Assembly (NCBI GenBank): GCA_964426895.1
Contig: CAYRSH010000002.1
Coordinates: 1-53,640, forward strand
Origin: Caldipriscus sp964426895
Lineage (GTDB): Bacteria; Hydrothermota; Hydrothermia; LBFQ01
Direction of reading: 5' to 3'
DNA: 53,640 nucleotides
Shown: piece after piece, positions 16,696-24,753 of the stretch
Layout of the letters: each line of letters starts with the position of its first letter
Numbering within the stretch: position 1 is the stretch's first letter
Made by a program: the position numbers and the translations under genes
The notes under the pieces: model-generated
What the model saw: the letters and a program-made list of their open reading frames with translations, nothing else
Told to the model about the DNA's origin: nothing
Databases searched by the model: none

Positions 16696-18102
16696 ATGAG
16701 TATTGCAAAGGACATTTTTCTAATACAGCCCGAAATTGTTTTATCCGTAGGCATTCTTGTATCTCTGATTATTGATATACTCGCGAGTAGGTCGGTTAAA
16801 TGGTTTGTATCCTTGTTTTCGGTAATAGTTCTTGTGATAACCGGATTTTATGTATTGACAAACTTTTACAACGAGGGTGAAGCCTTTAAAATGCTTTCCA
16901 TAACTTCTTTAAGCCGAACCTTTGATGTTGTTATTATATTGGGGACCATTATCACAAGTCTTTTGGCATGGGATAGGGAAGGGGAACACCAATTCCTGTT
17001 GTTATCCGCCACCCTCGGCGCTATGGTTTTGGTAAAGGCGATCAGTTTTATATCTTTTATTTTAGCCCTTGAACTCTTTTCGTTTGCCGTTGTAGGACAA
17101 ATAGCACTATCAAAGGATAGTTTGGGAATTGAGGCGGCTTTAAAGTTTTTTATTCTATCGGTTATAGCATCAACTTTTATAGTCATGGGTGTCGCATTGC
17201 TTTATACCATATTTGGTACATTTGATTTTCCAAAGATATTTTTGGAAACAACCTTTAAACCCATTTTTCAAGCAAAACCTTTAATATTCATATCCGCATT
17301 CGTGTTAATATTGGTAGGTTTAGCCTTTAAACTCGCAGCGGTGCCTTTCCACTTCTGGACACCGGAGGTTTTTAGAGGGGCACACTCTTCGGTGGGTGGA
17401 TTTATAGCAACGGTATCAAAGGCTTCGGCCTTTGGCTTTCTTGTTAATTTCTTGTATATAATTTTTGGAAATGTCCCTTACCTTTGGGGTGAGTTTTTAA
17501 TTTGGTTGGGGGCCATTACGATGTTTGTCGGTAATTTGGCCGCCTTGGCGGAAAACGATATAAAGAGGATGTTGGGGTACTCAACCATAGCACATGCCGG
17601 GTATATTATGGTTGCCTTTGGGGTGGGGACGGATACGGCCATTGGAGCCGCCATATTTTACCTTTTGGTCTATACCTTTATGACTCTGGGTGCCTTCGCC
17701 GTTGTGAATTCCATAGGTGAAAATAACACATCCTTGGAACATTATAAAGGCCTATCTAAGAATCACGGTCTTCAAGCCTTTTTACTTTTGATATTTCTCG
17801 TTTCCCTTGCCGGAATACCCCCAACCGCCGGTTTCGTGGGGAAGTTCTATCTGTTTATGGAAGTCGTTAAATCCGGGGAATACGCTCTGGCGATATGGGC
17901 GTTTTTAAACGGCGTAATTTCGTCATTCTATTATGTTAGACCTATATTTTACTCGTATGGCTTTGAGCCAAAATATGAATTCAAAAGCGTATTAACGCCA
18001 ACCATAGCGGCGGTTTTCATAATCGGCTTCATAGGGGTTATATATCTCGGGCTTGCACCAAGTGGAATACTTGAATTCATTTCAAGCGCGTTTACACACT
18101 GA
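16696..18102 (+). CDS. nuoN: NADH-quinone oxidoreductase subunit N
   Basis: A 468-residue membrane protein with about 14 helices, homologous to the antiporter-like proton-pumping subunits of complex I. It has the classic stretch FKLAAVPFHFWTPEVFRGAH followed by GGFIATVSKASAF, carrying the conserved lysines of the half-channels, and EKDIKRMLGYSTIAHAG-like text (ENDIKRMLGYSTIAHAGYIM). The N-terminus (IFLIQPEIVLSVGILVSLII) fits NuoN rather than NuoL/M. No other nuo gene is nearby; it leads its own promoter and shares 1 nt (TGATG) with the GGGPS-family gene after it. Confidence 0.93.
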   Translation: MSIAKDIFLIQPEIVLSVGILVSLIIDILASRSVKWFVSLFSVIVLVITGFYVLTNFYNEGEAFKMLSITSLSRTFDVVIILGTIITSLLAWDREGEHQFLLLSATLGAMVLVKAISFISFILALELFSFAVVGQIALSKDSLGIEAALKFFILSVIASTFIVMGVALLYTIFGTFDFPKIFLETTFKPIFQAKPLIFISAFVLILVGLAFKLAAVPFHFWTPEVFRGAHSSVGGFIATVSKASAFGFLVNFLYIIFGNVPYLWGEFLIWLGAITMFVGNLAALAENDIKRMLGYSTIAHAGYIMVAFGVGTDTAIGAAIFYLLVYTFMTLGAFAVVNSIGENNTSLEHYKGLSKNHGLQAFLLLIFLVSLAGIPPTAGFVGKFYLFMEVVKSGEYALAIWAFLNGVISSFYYVRPIFYSYGFEPKYEFKSVLTPTIAAVFIIGFIGVIYLGLAPSGILEFISSAFTH

Positions 18103-18776
18103 TGTGGGAATTTGGATCTCATAAGATATGGGTTTTATACGACCCCGATAGAATGGGTGTTGAAGACTTTTATGATAAAGTCGTATCTTTGGGGGATCTC
18201 GTGGGTGCAATTCTGGTGGGTACGAGTTTCCTTGAAGGGGATATTTGTCCAAAGGTAAAAGCGTTAAAGGATTTATCAAAATTCCCGGTTATCCTATTCC
18301 CCGGTTCCCACTACCAGATATGCCCCTATTACGATTATGTACTATTTCTATCTTTGATATCCGGGAGGAATCCCGAGTATCTAATAGGTGAGCATGTCAA
18401 GGCCTCCCCAATGATAAAGAGGTATAACTTAAAGGTTATATCAACGGCGTATTTACTAATTGATGGGGGGGTATATACTTCAACGGAATTTATAACCAAT
18501 ACAAAGCCCTTGCCCAGAAACAAGTACGATTTAATCCTTTCCCATTGCTTGGCGGCGAAATACTTGGGTTTTTCGGCTATTTATTTGGAAGCGGGTTCTG
18601 GGGCTATCCTAAGCGTTCCGTATGAGGTGGTAAAGATTGTTAAGGAAGAGGTGGGTTTACCTTTAATCGTGGGTGGTGGTATAAGATTAAAAAAGCAGAT
18701 AGAAAACTATTTTAAAAGCGGTGCGGATATAGTTGTGGTGGGAACCGCAATTGAGGATGATGATAGGGAAATTTGA
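18102..18776 (+). CDS. Geranylgeranylglyceryl phosphate synthase family protein (PcrB/GGGPS)
   Basis: The 224-residue TIM-barrel protein carries the diagnostic motif AIYLEAGSGA for glycerol-1-phosphate binding, an N-terminal WVLYDPDR, and the phosphate-site stretches VGGGIRL and ADIVVVGTAIE. Family members join glycerol-1-phosphate to a polyprenyl diphosphate: C20 in archaea and Bacteroidetes-type group II enzymes, C35 in Firmicutes PcrB. The form here resembles group II enzymes, so a C20 product is plausible but not shown. Whether the cell makes ether lipids cannot be judged from this window. ATG overlaps the nuoN stop by 1 nt. Confidence 0.88.
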   Translation: MWEFGSHKIWVLYDPDRMGVEDFYDKVVSLGDLVGAILVGTSFLEGDICPKVKALKDLSKFPVILFPGSHYQICPYYDYVLFLSLISGRNPEYLIGEHVKASPMIKRYNLKVISTAYLLIDGGVYTSTEFITNTKPLPRNKYDLILSHCLAAKYLGFSAIYLEAGSGAILSVPYEVVKIVKEEVGLPLIVGGGIRLKKQIENYFKSGADIVVVGTAIEDDDREI

Positions 18777-19068
18777 ACGGGTTTTGGGGGCAATCTGTTA
18801 TCTACCCTTCTTATTTGTCATTCCCCTATTTTTGAATCCAAGTCCCTTTTTGGTTTTTCATATAAAACAGGGTTTTCTCCTCTCCTTTTTGTGGATAATA
18901 TGGTTATACCTTTACCATTTTATTCCAATAATCGGCTGGTACATAATAGGCCCTTTCGGTTTTATATTCCTCGTGTTCCTTACGATTTTTGGAATGGTCA
19001 AAGCCTTTAACGGCGATATGGAACCGTTACCCTTTGTGGGGATATGGGTTGAAAAATTAAGATTATGA
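18757..19068 (+). CDS. Small DUF4870/Tic20-like membrane protein
   Basis: About 103 residues, starting MMIGKFERVLGAICYLPFLF, with three hydrophobic segments and FHIKQGFLLSFLWIIW, which fits the DUF4870-type small membrane proteins. Two adjacent ATGs (18757, 18760) follow GAGG inside the end of the GGGPS gene; either may be used. The 3' end overlaps radA by 4 nt (ATGA). Function unknown. Confidence 0.7.
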   Translation: MMIGKFERVLGAICYLPFLFVIPLFLNPSPFLVFHIKQGFLLSFLWIIWLYLYHFIPIIGWYIIGPFGFIFLVFLTIFGMVKAFNGDMEPLPFVGIWVEKLRL

Positions 19069-20357
19069 AATACATCTGTTCGGTTTGTGGGTATATGTCC
19101 TTAAAGCCCCTCGGTAAATGCCCTAATTGTGGGGAGTGGGACACATTTGTTGAGGAGGGAAAAAAAGAAATAGGGGGAAAGTTAAAAGTCATCAAATTAA
19201 AGGATGTAAAGGTAAAGGAAAACCTTAGAATAAATACGGGTATAGAAGGGGTTAATAGGGTTTTGGGGGGAGGGTTGGTTAAGGGTAGCGTTGTGTTATT
19301 AGGGGGAAGCCCCGGCGTGGGAAAATCCACATTATTCTTGCAAATTGCAAATAACTTACACGATTACGGTTATAAGGTTCTGTTGGTTTCGGCCGAGGAA
19401 TCGGTTTATCAGGTAAAGCAAAGGGCGGAAAGGTTAAACATAAATTTGGATGTGGAAATTACCGAGGAAACCAACATTGATTATGTTTTAAACGGGGCAG
19501 AGGATTACGATGTTATCTTTGTGGATTCCGTTCAGGCGGTTTATACATCCGACCTTAACTCACCTCCGGGTTCAATATCGCAGGTTAGATTTTGTGCGGA
19601 TAAGCTCTTTAAGTTTTCAAAAACGACCAATACAACGGTTTTGCTATCCGGACATATAACGAAAAGCGGAGTTATAGCCGGTCCCAAAACATTGGAACAT
19701 TTGGTAGATGTGGTTTTATACCTTGAAGGTGAAAAGGGTAATATGTTAAGGATTTTGAGGGCGGAGAAAAACAGGTTTGGACCCACGGATGAGATGGCCT
19801 TTTTTGTAATGGAGGAGGCTGGATTGGTTCCAATTGAAGACCCTTCAAAGTATTTCTATACACCATCGGACATTCCCAAAATAGGGGTTGCATATACGAT
19901 AACCATAAAAGGTAACATTCCAATGGTTTTGGAAGTTCAGGCCTTAGTACATAACACCTTTTACCCCGTTCCCCTAAGGCATTCCGTTGGTTATGACCCC
20001 AAAAGGTTGGCCATAGTTTTGGCCCTGTTGGAAAAACTGTTAAACTATAAGTTTGCAAAAACCGATATTTATATCAACATAGGTGGGGGGATTAAAACGG
20101 ATGACTCTTTTATAGACATGGCCGTTTGCTCATCTATAATATCCTCGCTTAGAAACATACCCTTAGACAATGCCGGTATATTCATAGGGGAGATTTCGCT
20201 AACCGGGGAGTTTAAATCCCCGATAAACCTTGAAGTTAGGGAAAACGAGGGGAAAAGGCTCGGTTTTAAGAGACTTTATTCACCTAAACCGGGAAGGACA
20301 CTTGAATGGTTTGAGGTTAAGAACTTAAAGGATTTGAATTCCATTATATCCCCATAA
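19065..20357 (+). CDS. radA: DNA repair protein RadA
   Basis: RadA is a RecA-like ATPase and helicase acting on branched recombination intermediates. The 430-residue product has the N-terminal zinc finger (CSVCG ... CPNCGEW), Walker A GGSPGVGKSTLF near residue 80, the RadA-specific AEKNRFGPTDE and a C-terminal Lon-like domain (VHNTFYPVPLRHSVGYDPKR ... GGIKTDDSFIDMAV). Length is close to the usual 450. It ends an operon nuoN - GGGPS - membrane protein - radA in which all junctions overlap. The 3' end overlaps a convergent gene by 14 nt. Confidence 0.95.
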   Translation: MKYICSVCGYMSLKPLGKCPNCGEWDTFVEEGKKEIGGKLKVIKLKDVKVKENLRINTGIEGVNRVLGGGLVKGSVVLLGGSPGVGKSTLFLQIANNLHDYGYKVLLVSAEESVYQVKQRAERLNINLDVEITEETNIDYVLNGAEDYDVIFVDSVQAVYTSDLNSPPGSISQVRFCADKLFKFSKTTNTTVLLSGHITKSGVIAGPKTLEHLVDVVLYLEGEKGNMLRILRAEKNRFGPTDEMAFFVMEEAGLVPIEDPSKYFYTPSDIPKIGVAYTITIKGNIPMVLEVQALVHNTFYPVPLRHSVGYDPKRLAIVLALLEKLLNYKFAKTDIYINIGGGIKTDDSFIDMAVCSSIISSLRNIPLDNAGIFIGEISLTGEFKSPINLEVRENEGKRLGFKRLYSPKPGRTLEWFEVKNLKDLNSIISP

Positions 20358-20943
20358 CGGCATAATACAGTATGTTTATACCCATCCTTATTGCCTTTTC
20401 CCTTACATCCGGGGGATCTCCATACCTATCCGTCCATCCATCGGAAACATTGGAATTCCAAGTGTATAATACAGCAAGCCTACCCCTAATAAATATGCCA
20501 TAAGCCTTCGGAGTACCGGGATAATGTTCGTGAACCTTGGGAAGGGGTATATCGTAAAATATGTGGAATATGGGATGATCCGGGGGGATTTCCACGAGTT
20601 CATACTCCGGAAAAACCCTTTTTATTTCCCTCCTAAAAGCGCTATCAAGTCCGTAATCATCATCTACATAAAGAAAACCCCCATTTTCAAGGTATTTTCT
20701 TAAATTCTTGATTTCCTCATCGGAAAACCTTATACCGTCATGACCCGTAATAAAAAGCATAACATATTCGTATATTTCCGGTGAAGAAAGTCTTACGGAA
20801 TAGGCGTTTGTGTCAAAAATAGGGGACACCCGGGAGTTAAACTCCTTGGTTATATTGGGTAAAATCTCGGGATCGTTATACCAATCCCCACCACCTCCAT
20901 ATTCAACCCTTGCTATCTTTAATAAGGAGATTAGAATAATCAT
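20344..20943 (-). CDS. DUF4159 domain protein
   Basis: A 199-residue protein with a short hydrophobic start (MIILISLLKIARVEYGGGGD), then text typical of DUF4159: GGGGDWYNDPEILPN, MLFITGHDGIRFSDEE, LRKYLENGGFLYVDDDYG and HPIFHIFYDIP. The fold is glutamine-amidotransferase-like; these proteins are usually exported or anchored and of unknown function. The start overlaps the transketolase half-gene by 4 nt (ATGA), which is an unexpected pairing. Family recognition is good; role unknown. Confidence 0.8.
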   Translation of the reverse strand: MIILISLLKIARVEYGGGGDWYNDPEILPNITKEFNSRVSPIFDTNAYSVRLSSPEIYEYVMLFITGHDGIRFSDEEIKNLRKYLENGGFLYVDDDYGLDSAFRREIKRVFPEYELVEIPPDHPIFHIFYDIPLPKVHEHYPGTPKAYGIFIRGRLAVLYTWNSNVSDGWTDRYGDPPDVREKAIRMGINILYYAVMGI

Positions 20944-21746
20944 TCCAACTCTTTTAAGGCTTTCTCATAGAGTTCATCGGTTAATACGCTGCTATGCCAT
21001 TTGTAGTCGTTTTCCATAAATGAAATCCCTTTGCCTTTAACCGTATGCGCTATTATAAACTGGGGTTTTTCCTGTGTTTTCGCCCATGTAAAAACCTCGT
21101 ATAACTCTTCCATATTGTGGCCATCAACCTCTTTTACCACCCATTTAAACGCCTCAACCTTCTCCCTTATGGGCTCCGGGTCGTTTATCTCATTAACATT
21201 TCCCTCTATTTGGAGGTGGTTGTAATCGAGTATGAAGGTTAGGTTGTTTAAGCGGTAATTTCCGGCCATCATAATTGCCTCCCAAGTTTGACCTTCCTGT
21301 AATTCAGCATCGCTTATAACAGTCCAAACCCTTGAAGGCTTATTACTCAACTTTAACCCAAGGGCCATACCGACCGAAATGGATGTACCTTGCGATAACG
21401 AGCCGGTTGAAGCCTCTGCCCAAGGTGTCCTCCTCCTTGAAGGGTGTCCCTGCAAAATACCGTTAACATTTCTGAACTTTTTTAGTTCCTCCCTGTCTAT
21501 CCAACCCAATAGGGACCATATGGAGTATAGAGTTGCGCATCCATGTCCCTTTGATAACACAAACCTATCCCTATCCTCCCAAAAGGGATCTTCCCTTTTT
21601 ATGTTCATAACCTTAAAGAACAAAACCAAACCTATCTCAACCCAAGATAGCGCGCCCCCTTGGTGCCCCGATTGCGCCTTATAAGTCATCTCAATTATAT
21701 CCCTACGAACGATCTTTGCGTATTCCTTCAATTTCTCAAAATCCAT
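20940..21746 (-). CDS. Transketolase N-terminal (TPP-binding) subunit
   Basis: The 268-residue product is the N-terminal half of a split transketolase. It binds the TPP diphosphate: SGHQGGALSWVEIGLVLFF, GHGCATLYSIW, GSLSQGTSISVGMALGLKL, then ISDAELQEGQTWEAIMMAG, where the usual GDGE motif reads SDAE. A matching C-terminal subunit would be needed for activity, and none lies in the window; the next gene is a DUF4159 protein. ATG 21746 lies 8 nt after TATACT. Known family partners also include 1-deoxyxylulose synthases, but the text fits split transketolases better. Confidence 0.88.
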   Translation of the reverse strand: MDFEKLKEYAKIVRRDIIEMTYKAQSGHQGGALSWVEIGLVLFFKVMNIKREDPFWEDRDRFVLSKGHGCATLYSIWSLLGWIDREELKKFRNVNGILQGHPSRRRTPWAEASTGSLSQGTSISVGMALGLKLSNKPSRVWTVISDAELQEGQTWEAIMMAGNYRLNNLTFILDYNHLQIEGNVNEINDPEPIREKVEAFKWVVKEVDGHNMEELYEVFTWAKTQEKPQFIIAHTVKGKGISFMENDYKWHSSVLTDELYEKALKELE

Positions 21747-21754
21747 AACTTTGT

Positions 21755-21760
21755 AGTATA
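21755..21760 (-). promoter_or_regulatory. Promoter of the transketolase half-gene
   Basis: TATACT on the minus strand ends 8 nt before ATG 21746. It lies back to back with the GT9 promoter in a 41-nt gap. Confidence 0.5.
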
Positions 21761-21769
21761 AAGTTGAGA

Positions 21770-21779
21770 ACCTTATAAT
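21770..21779 (+). promoter_or_regulatory. Promoter of the GT9 gene
   Basis: ACCT-TATAAT (hexamer 21774-21779) ends 8 nt before the GTG at 21788, supporting that GTG over the upstream TTG at 21782. Confidence 0.6.
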
Positions 21780-21787
21780 ATTTGCCC

Positions 21788-22777
21788 GTGAAGATCTTGA
21801 TAAGACTTCCCAACTGGTTGGGGGATTTCGTTATGTCTTTTGCCTTTTTAAGAAAGGTTAAGGAGGCTTTTGGAGGTTGTGATATATTCGTAATTTCAAA
21901 ACCACAATTTTCACCCCTCTTAAACTTTGTGGGGAGGTTTAATATTTTTCACTTTTCCAAGGATATGTACAAAGGGTTTAAGGGCTTGTTTGATTTCTCA
22001 CTTTCAATAAGGGGGAATTACGAATACTATTTCTCGCTCCCCGATTCCCTTTCATCCGCACTAATGGGGTTTTTATCGGGGGCCAAGAGGAGGATCGGAT
22101 ATTCGGCGGAGTTTAGGGATCTTCTTTTAACGGATGTTTTTAAAAAACCCAAAGGATTACACAGGGTTGAAGAGTATGCATATCTTTTGAAGGATTTTTT
22201 AAAAGAACCTTTAAAGGATTTGGATACATCAATAAGCGTTGAACCGGATCCGGAAATACAAAGCCTTAAAGGTTTAAAGTTTGCGATAAACATAAATTCG
22301 GAAGCCCAAAGCAGGAGGATGTCCATAGAGAAGTGGGCAAGAGTTGTTAACCTCCTCATCCAACGGCTGGATCCCTATATAATCTTAACGGGTGCAGAGA
22401 AGGATGCCGAAAGGGTTAAAAAACTTATAGGTATGATAGATAACGATAAAAAAGTTATCAACCTTTCTGGGAAAACGGACATATTGGGTTTGGCAAGGGT
22501 TTTAAAGGCCGTGGATATAACCATAACCGTTGATTCCGGACCAGCCCACCTTTCAAATTCCGTAGAGACACCAACATTGGTTCTATTCGGTGCAGGGAAT
22601 GAAAAAAACACATCACCGTATTTAAAAAAAGACCTGAAAATATTACGCTTAAAAAACTTAAAGTGTGCCCCGTGTTTAAAAAACAGGTGTAAATATGGGG
22701 AACCTATTTGTCTCAACCGTTTGGATGAGGAAATAATCGTTGAGAATGCCTTATCCCTGCTTCAAAAATACCCATAA
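21788..22777 (+). CDS. Glycosyltransferase family 9 (heptosyltransferase-like)
   Basis: A 329-residue GT-B enzyme of family 9, which adds heptose or related sugars to the LPS core. It starts KILIRLPNWLGDFVMSFAFL, the typical GT9 opening, has DSLSSALMGFLSGAKRRIGY, and near the C-terminus TVDSGPAHLSNSVETPTLVLFG, the nucleotide-sugar site. A C-terminal cysteine group (CAPCLKNRC) also occurs in this family. The GTG start at 21788 is chosen for its family fit and spacing from the -10 box. It overlaps the O-antigen ligase gene tail to tail by 65 nt. Donor and acceptor are unknown. Confidence 0.88.
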   Translation: MKILIRLPNWLGDFVMSFAFLRKVKEAFGGCDIFVISKPQFSPLLNFVGRFNIFHFSKDMYKGFKGLFDFSLSIRGNYEYYFSLPDSLSSALMGFLSGAKRRIGYSAEFRDLLLTDVFKKPKGLHRVEEYAYLLKDFLKEPLKDLDTSISVEPDPEIQSLKGLKFAININSEAQSRRMSIEKWARVVNLLIQRLDPYIILTGAEKDAERVKKLIGMIDNDKKVINLSGKTDILGLARVLKAVDITITVDSGPAHLSNSVETPTLVLFGAGNEKNTSPYLKKDLKILRLKNLKCAPCLKNRCKYGEPICLNRLDEEIIVENALSLLQKYP

Positions 22778-24008
22778 AGAAGTATAAACATAGGTTTAAA
22801 ACCGTAGTATCAAAATTAACCTCAAATATACCCACTAAGGAAAACACCAACCAAACCGAGGCCAAAATAAGGGCAAATGTTGAACCGGTTTTGATGTACA
22901 ATACGGCGTATTTAAGGATAAAGTAAAGGGTTATGATTAATATTAAGGCAAGTCCTATCAAACCCGTTTCTGCAAGGGAATTAATATAAACATTGTGTAA
23001 GTGTGCGGTGTTATCTATAAGACCTTTTTCAAAATAAGGTTTTAAATACCCGGAGACTTGGGAGTAGCCTACGCCAAATATTGGATTGCCTTTCCAAATG
23101 TTTATACCTATTTCCCAATATACCGTGCGACTTGAAAAAGACCATATTAACTTTGGTGAAATAACACTTTTAAAGTAAAGGGCAAAAATTATAGGGAAGG
23201 TTGAAAGCAAAACATAAGGAAAGTTCCTAAGGAAACCAAACCTTAAAAAGAAAACAAAGGATAAGGCTAAGAGGGTAAAGTATATGTAAAGGTAGGAGTT
23301 TGTGAGGATTAAAGCGTAGAGTGAGGGTATAAATGCCAAGATAAACAACGGTGAATAATACAAAGATAAACAAAAAAACATTATGCTTGAAAACGAGAAC
23401 AGTGAGGCGGTATGATGCTTATGTCCATAAAACCCCACAAAGTCATGGGTTATATGCCTATACAAAGGATTAACGGTAATTTCCCTTACCCTTTTCCAAC
23501 CCTTGCCGGGATTTTCATCCGTTGCAATTTTATCACCGAATTTAAACGGAATATTTTTAATCTTTACAAAATCTCCACTTATATACACATTTTTTGGTTT
23601 TTTAAACTCAACTTCACAAGTTTTCTCCACACATTGATATTCGGTTAAAGTCATGTTTAAAATTCCAAAATTCTTGGATAAAAAACCCAATATGGCAAGG
23701 GATGTGGATGATATGGCAAAGGCATATATAACAACTTTTGGATTACCCTTGAATCCGGAAAATGCGGGATAACCCATCTTATCGTATATATCCTTTATTT
23801 CAACCGGTATTATGCGGTTAAAAACGAGGGTTATAAACCTCCAAAAATAAAGGAATATTATTAAAAGGAAATCTTTCGGGGGTCTTTGTTTGTTAAAAAA
23901 CATAAGGAATAAAACCAAGGTCAAAGGCACATATGATGCTGAAATTGAAAATGGGAGTATTAAAGCCATTAAAATCGCCAAAAGGTTATAAACCCTTTCC
24001 CCTTTCAT
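22713..24008 (-). CDS. O-antigen ligase-like (WaaL/Wzy_C) membrane protein
   Basis: About 431 residues with about ten membrane helices. The conserved loop GVGYSQVSGYLKPYFEKG followed by HLHNVYINSLAETGLIGL is the Wzy_C / O-antigen ligase signature, for joining a polymer to lipid A core or polymerising O units in the periplasm. ATG 24008 (MKGERVYNLLAIL) is chosen because longer starts run deep into the upstream gene. A soluble insert of about 95 residues lies between early membrane helices and contains CVEKTCEVEF, which could hold a disulfide; this is not a usual part of the family. It follows the WaaE-like gene with a 23-nt overlap. Confidence 0.8.
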   Translation of the reverse strand: MKGERVYNLLAILMALILPFSISASYVPLTLVLFLMFFNKQRPPKDFLLIIFLYFWRFITLVFNRIIPVEIKDIYDKMGYPAFSGFKGNPKVVIYAFAISSTSLAILGFLSKNFGILNMTLTEYQCVEKTCEVEFKKPKNVYISGDFVKIKNIPFKFGDKIATDENPGKGWKRVREITVNPLYRHITHDFVGFYGHKHHTASLFSFSSIMFFCLSLYYSPLFILAFIPSLYALILTNSYLYIYFTLLALSFVFFLRFGFLRNFPYVLLSTFPIIFALYFKSVISPKLIWSFSSRTVYWEIGINIWKGNPIFGVGYSQVSGYLKPYFEKGLIDNTAHLHNVYINSLAETGLIGLALILIITLYFILKYAVLYIKTGSTFALILASVWLVFSLVGIFEVNFDTTVLNLCLYFFMGIFEAGIRHSQRLFPHPNG

Positions 24009-24714
24009 AAAGTAAAGCGTATTTTTGAACATGATACCAGGCTTGCGAAAGTGAAAAGATGAGCCCTTCCACACCGTCAAGAATTGCAAGGTTTAGAATG
24101 TAATACTTTAAAAAAACCAATGGAAAGCGAAAGAATATTTTAAGATACCCCGTTTTCTTTGAACTGCCGGAAAATAAAACGGCATATTGTGTGTTCTTTT
24201 GCCAATGGTGTAATAGGCTTTTATAAGGGTAGTGTATCATCGGATTTTTTAGGGTTAGAACCTTTCCCTCAACTACGAGTTTTTCATGAACCGGAACATC
24301 TGTTATTTTAACCTTTTCCTTTTTGGCAAGTCTCAAAAGTTTTGTGGGTCTCATCCTTTGAACCTTTCCCATATAAACATTTACCCTCTTTATGTAAAAC
24401 CCATCTACCTTGTTTTCAAGGACAACCTTAGATATTTCCTTTCCCAATTCCGGGGTTATTCTCTCATCCGCATCAAGGAACAAAACCCAAGGATATGATG
24501 CCACTTTTAAAGCCTTAAACCTCTGGTACGAATAACCCCTCCAAGGGCTTACAAAAACCCTCGCATCCCTTTCCTTGGCAACTTTTAAGGTTTCATCCCG
24601 CGAGAAACTGTCAAAAATTATAACCTCAAAAGGTATTTCTAAGTATTTTAAACTTTTAAATAAATCCGGAATGTTCTCACCTTCATCTTTCGTTAAGACT
24701 ATTACGCTTAACAA
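23986..24714 (-). CDS. Glycosyltransferase family 2, LPS core WaaE-like
   Basis: A 243-residue GT2 enzyme with LSVIVLTKDEGENIPDLF, IFDSFSRDET, the DXD-type PWVLFLDADERIT and RRTK-like core residues, matching WaaE/KdtX LPS glycosyltransferases. The ATG at 24720 lies directly against the -10 hexamer and would probably not be in the transcript, so the TTG two codons later (24714) is the better start. It then has the same 6-nt spacing as its divergent neighbour. Cytoplasmic face of the inner membrane. Operon with the O-antigen ligase. Confidence 0.82.
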   Translation of the reverse strand: MLSVIVLTKDEGENIPDLFKSLKYLEIPFEVIIFDSFSRDETLKVAKERDARVFVSPWRGYSYQRFKALKVASYPWVLFLDADERITPELGKEISKVVLENKVDGFYIKRVNVYMGKVQRMRPTKLLRLAKKEKVKITDVPVHEKLVVEGKVLTLKNPMIHYPYKSLLHHWQKNTQYAVLFSGSSKKTGYLKIFFRFPLVFLKYYILNLAILDGVEGLIFSLSQAWYHVQKYALLYERGKGL

Positions 24715-24720
24715 CCGCAT

Positions 24721-24726
24721 ATTTTA
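24721..24726 (-). promoter_or_regulatory. Promoter of the WaaE-like gene
   Basis: TAAAAT on the minus strand is immediately followed by ATG 24720 and, 6 nt on, by TTG 24714. The position favours the TTG as the real start. Confidence 0.5.
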
Positions 24727-24741
24727 ATAGCGAAACGGCCG

Positions 24742-24747
24742 TATTAT
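24742..24747 (+). promoter_or_regulatory. Promoter of the MidA-like gene
   Basis: TATTAT ends 6 nt before the TTG start at 24754. Divergent from the WaaE-like promoter. Confidence 0.4.
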
Positions 24748-24753
24748 ATCTTC

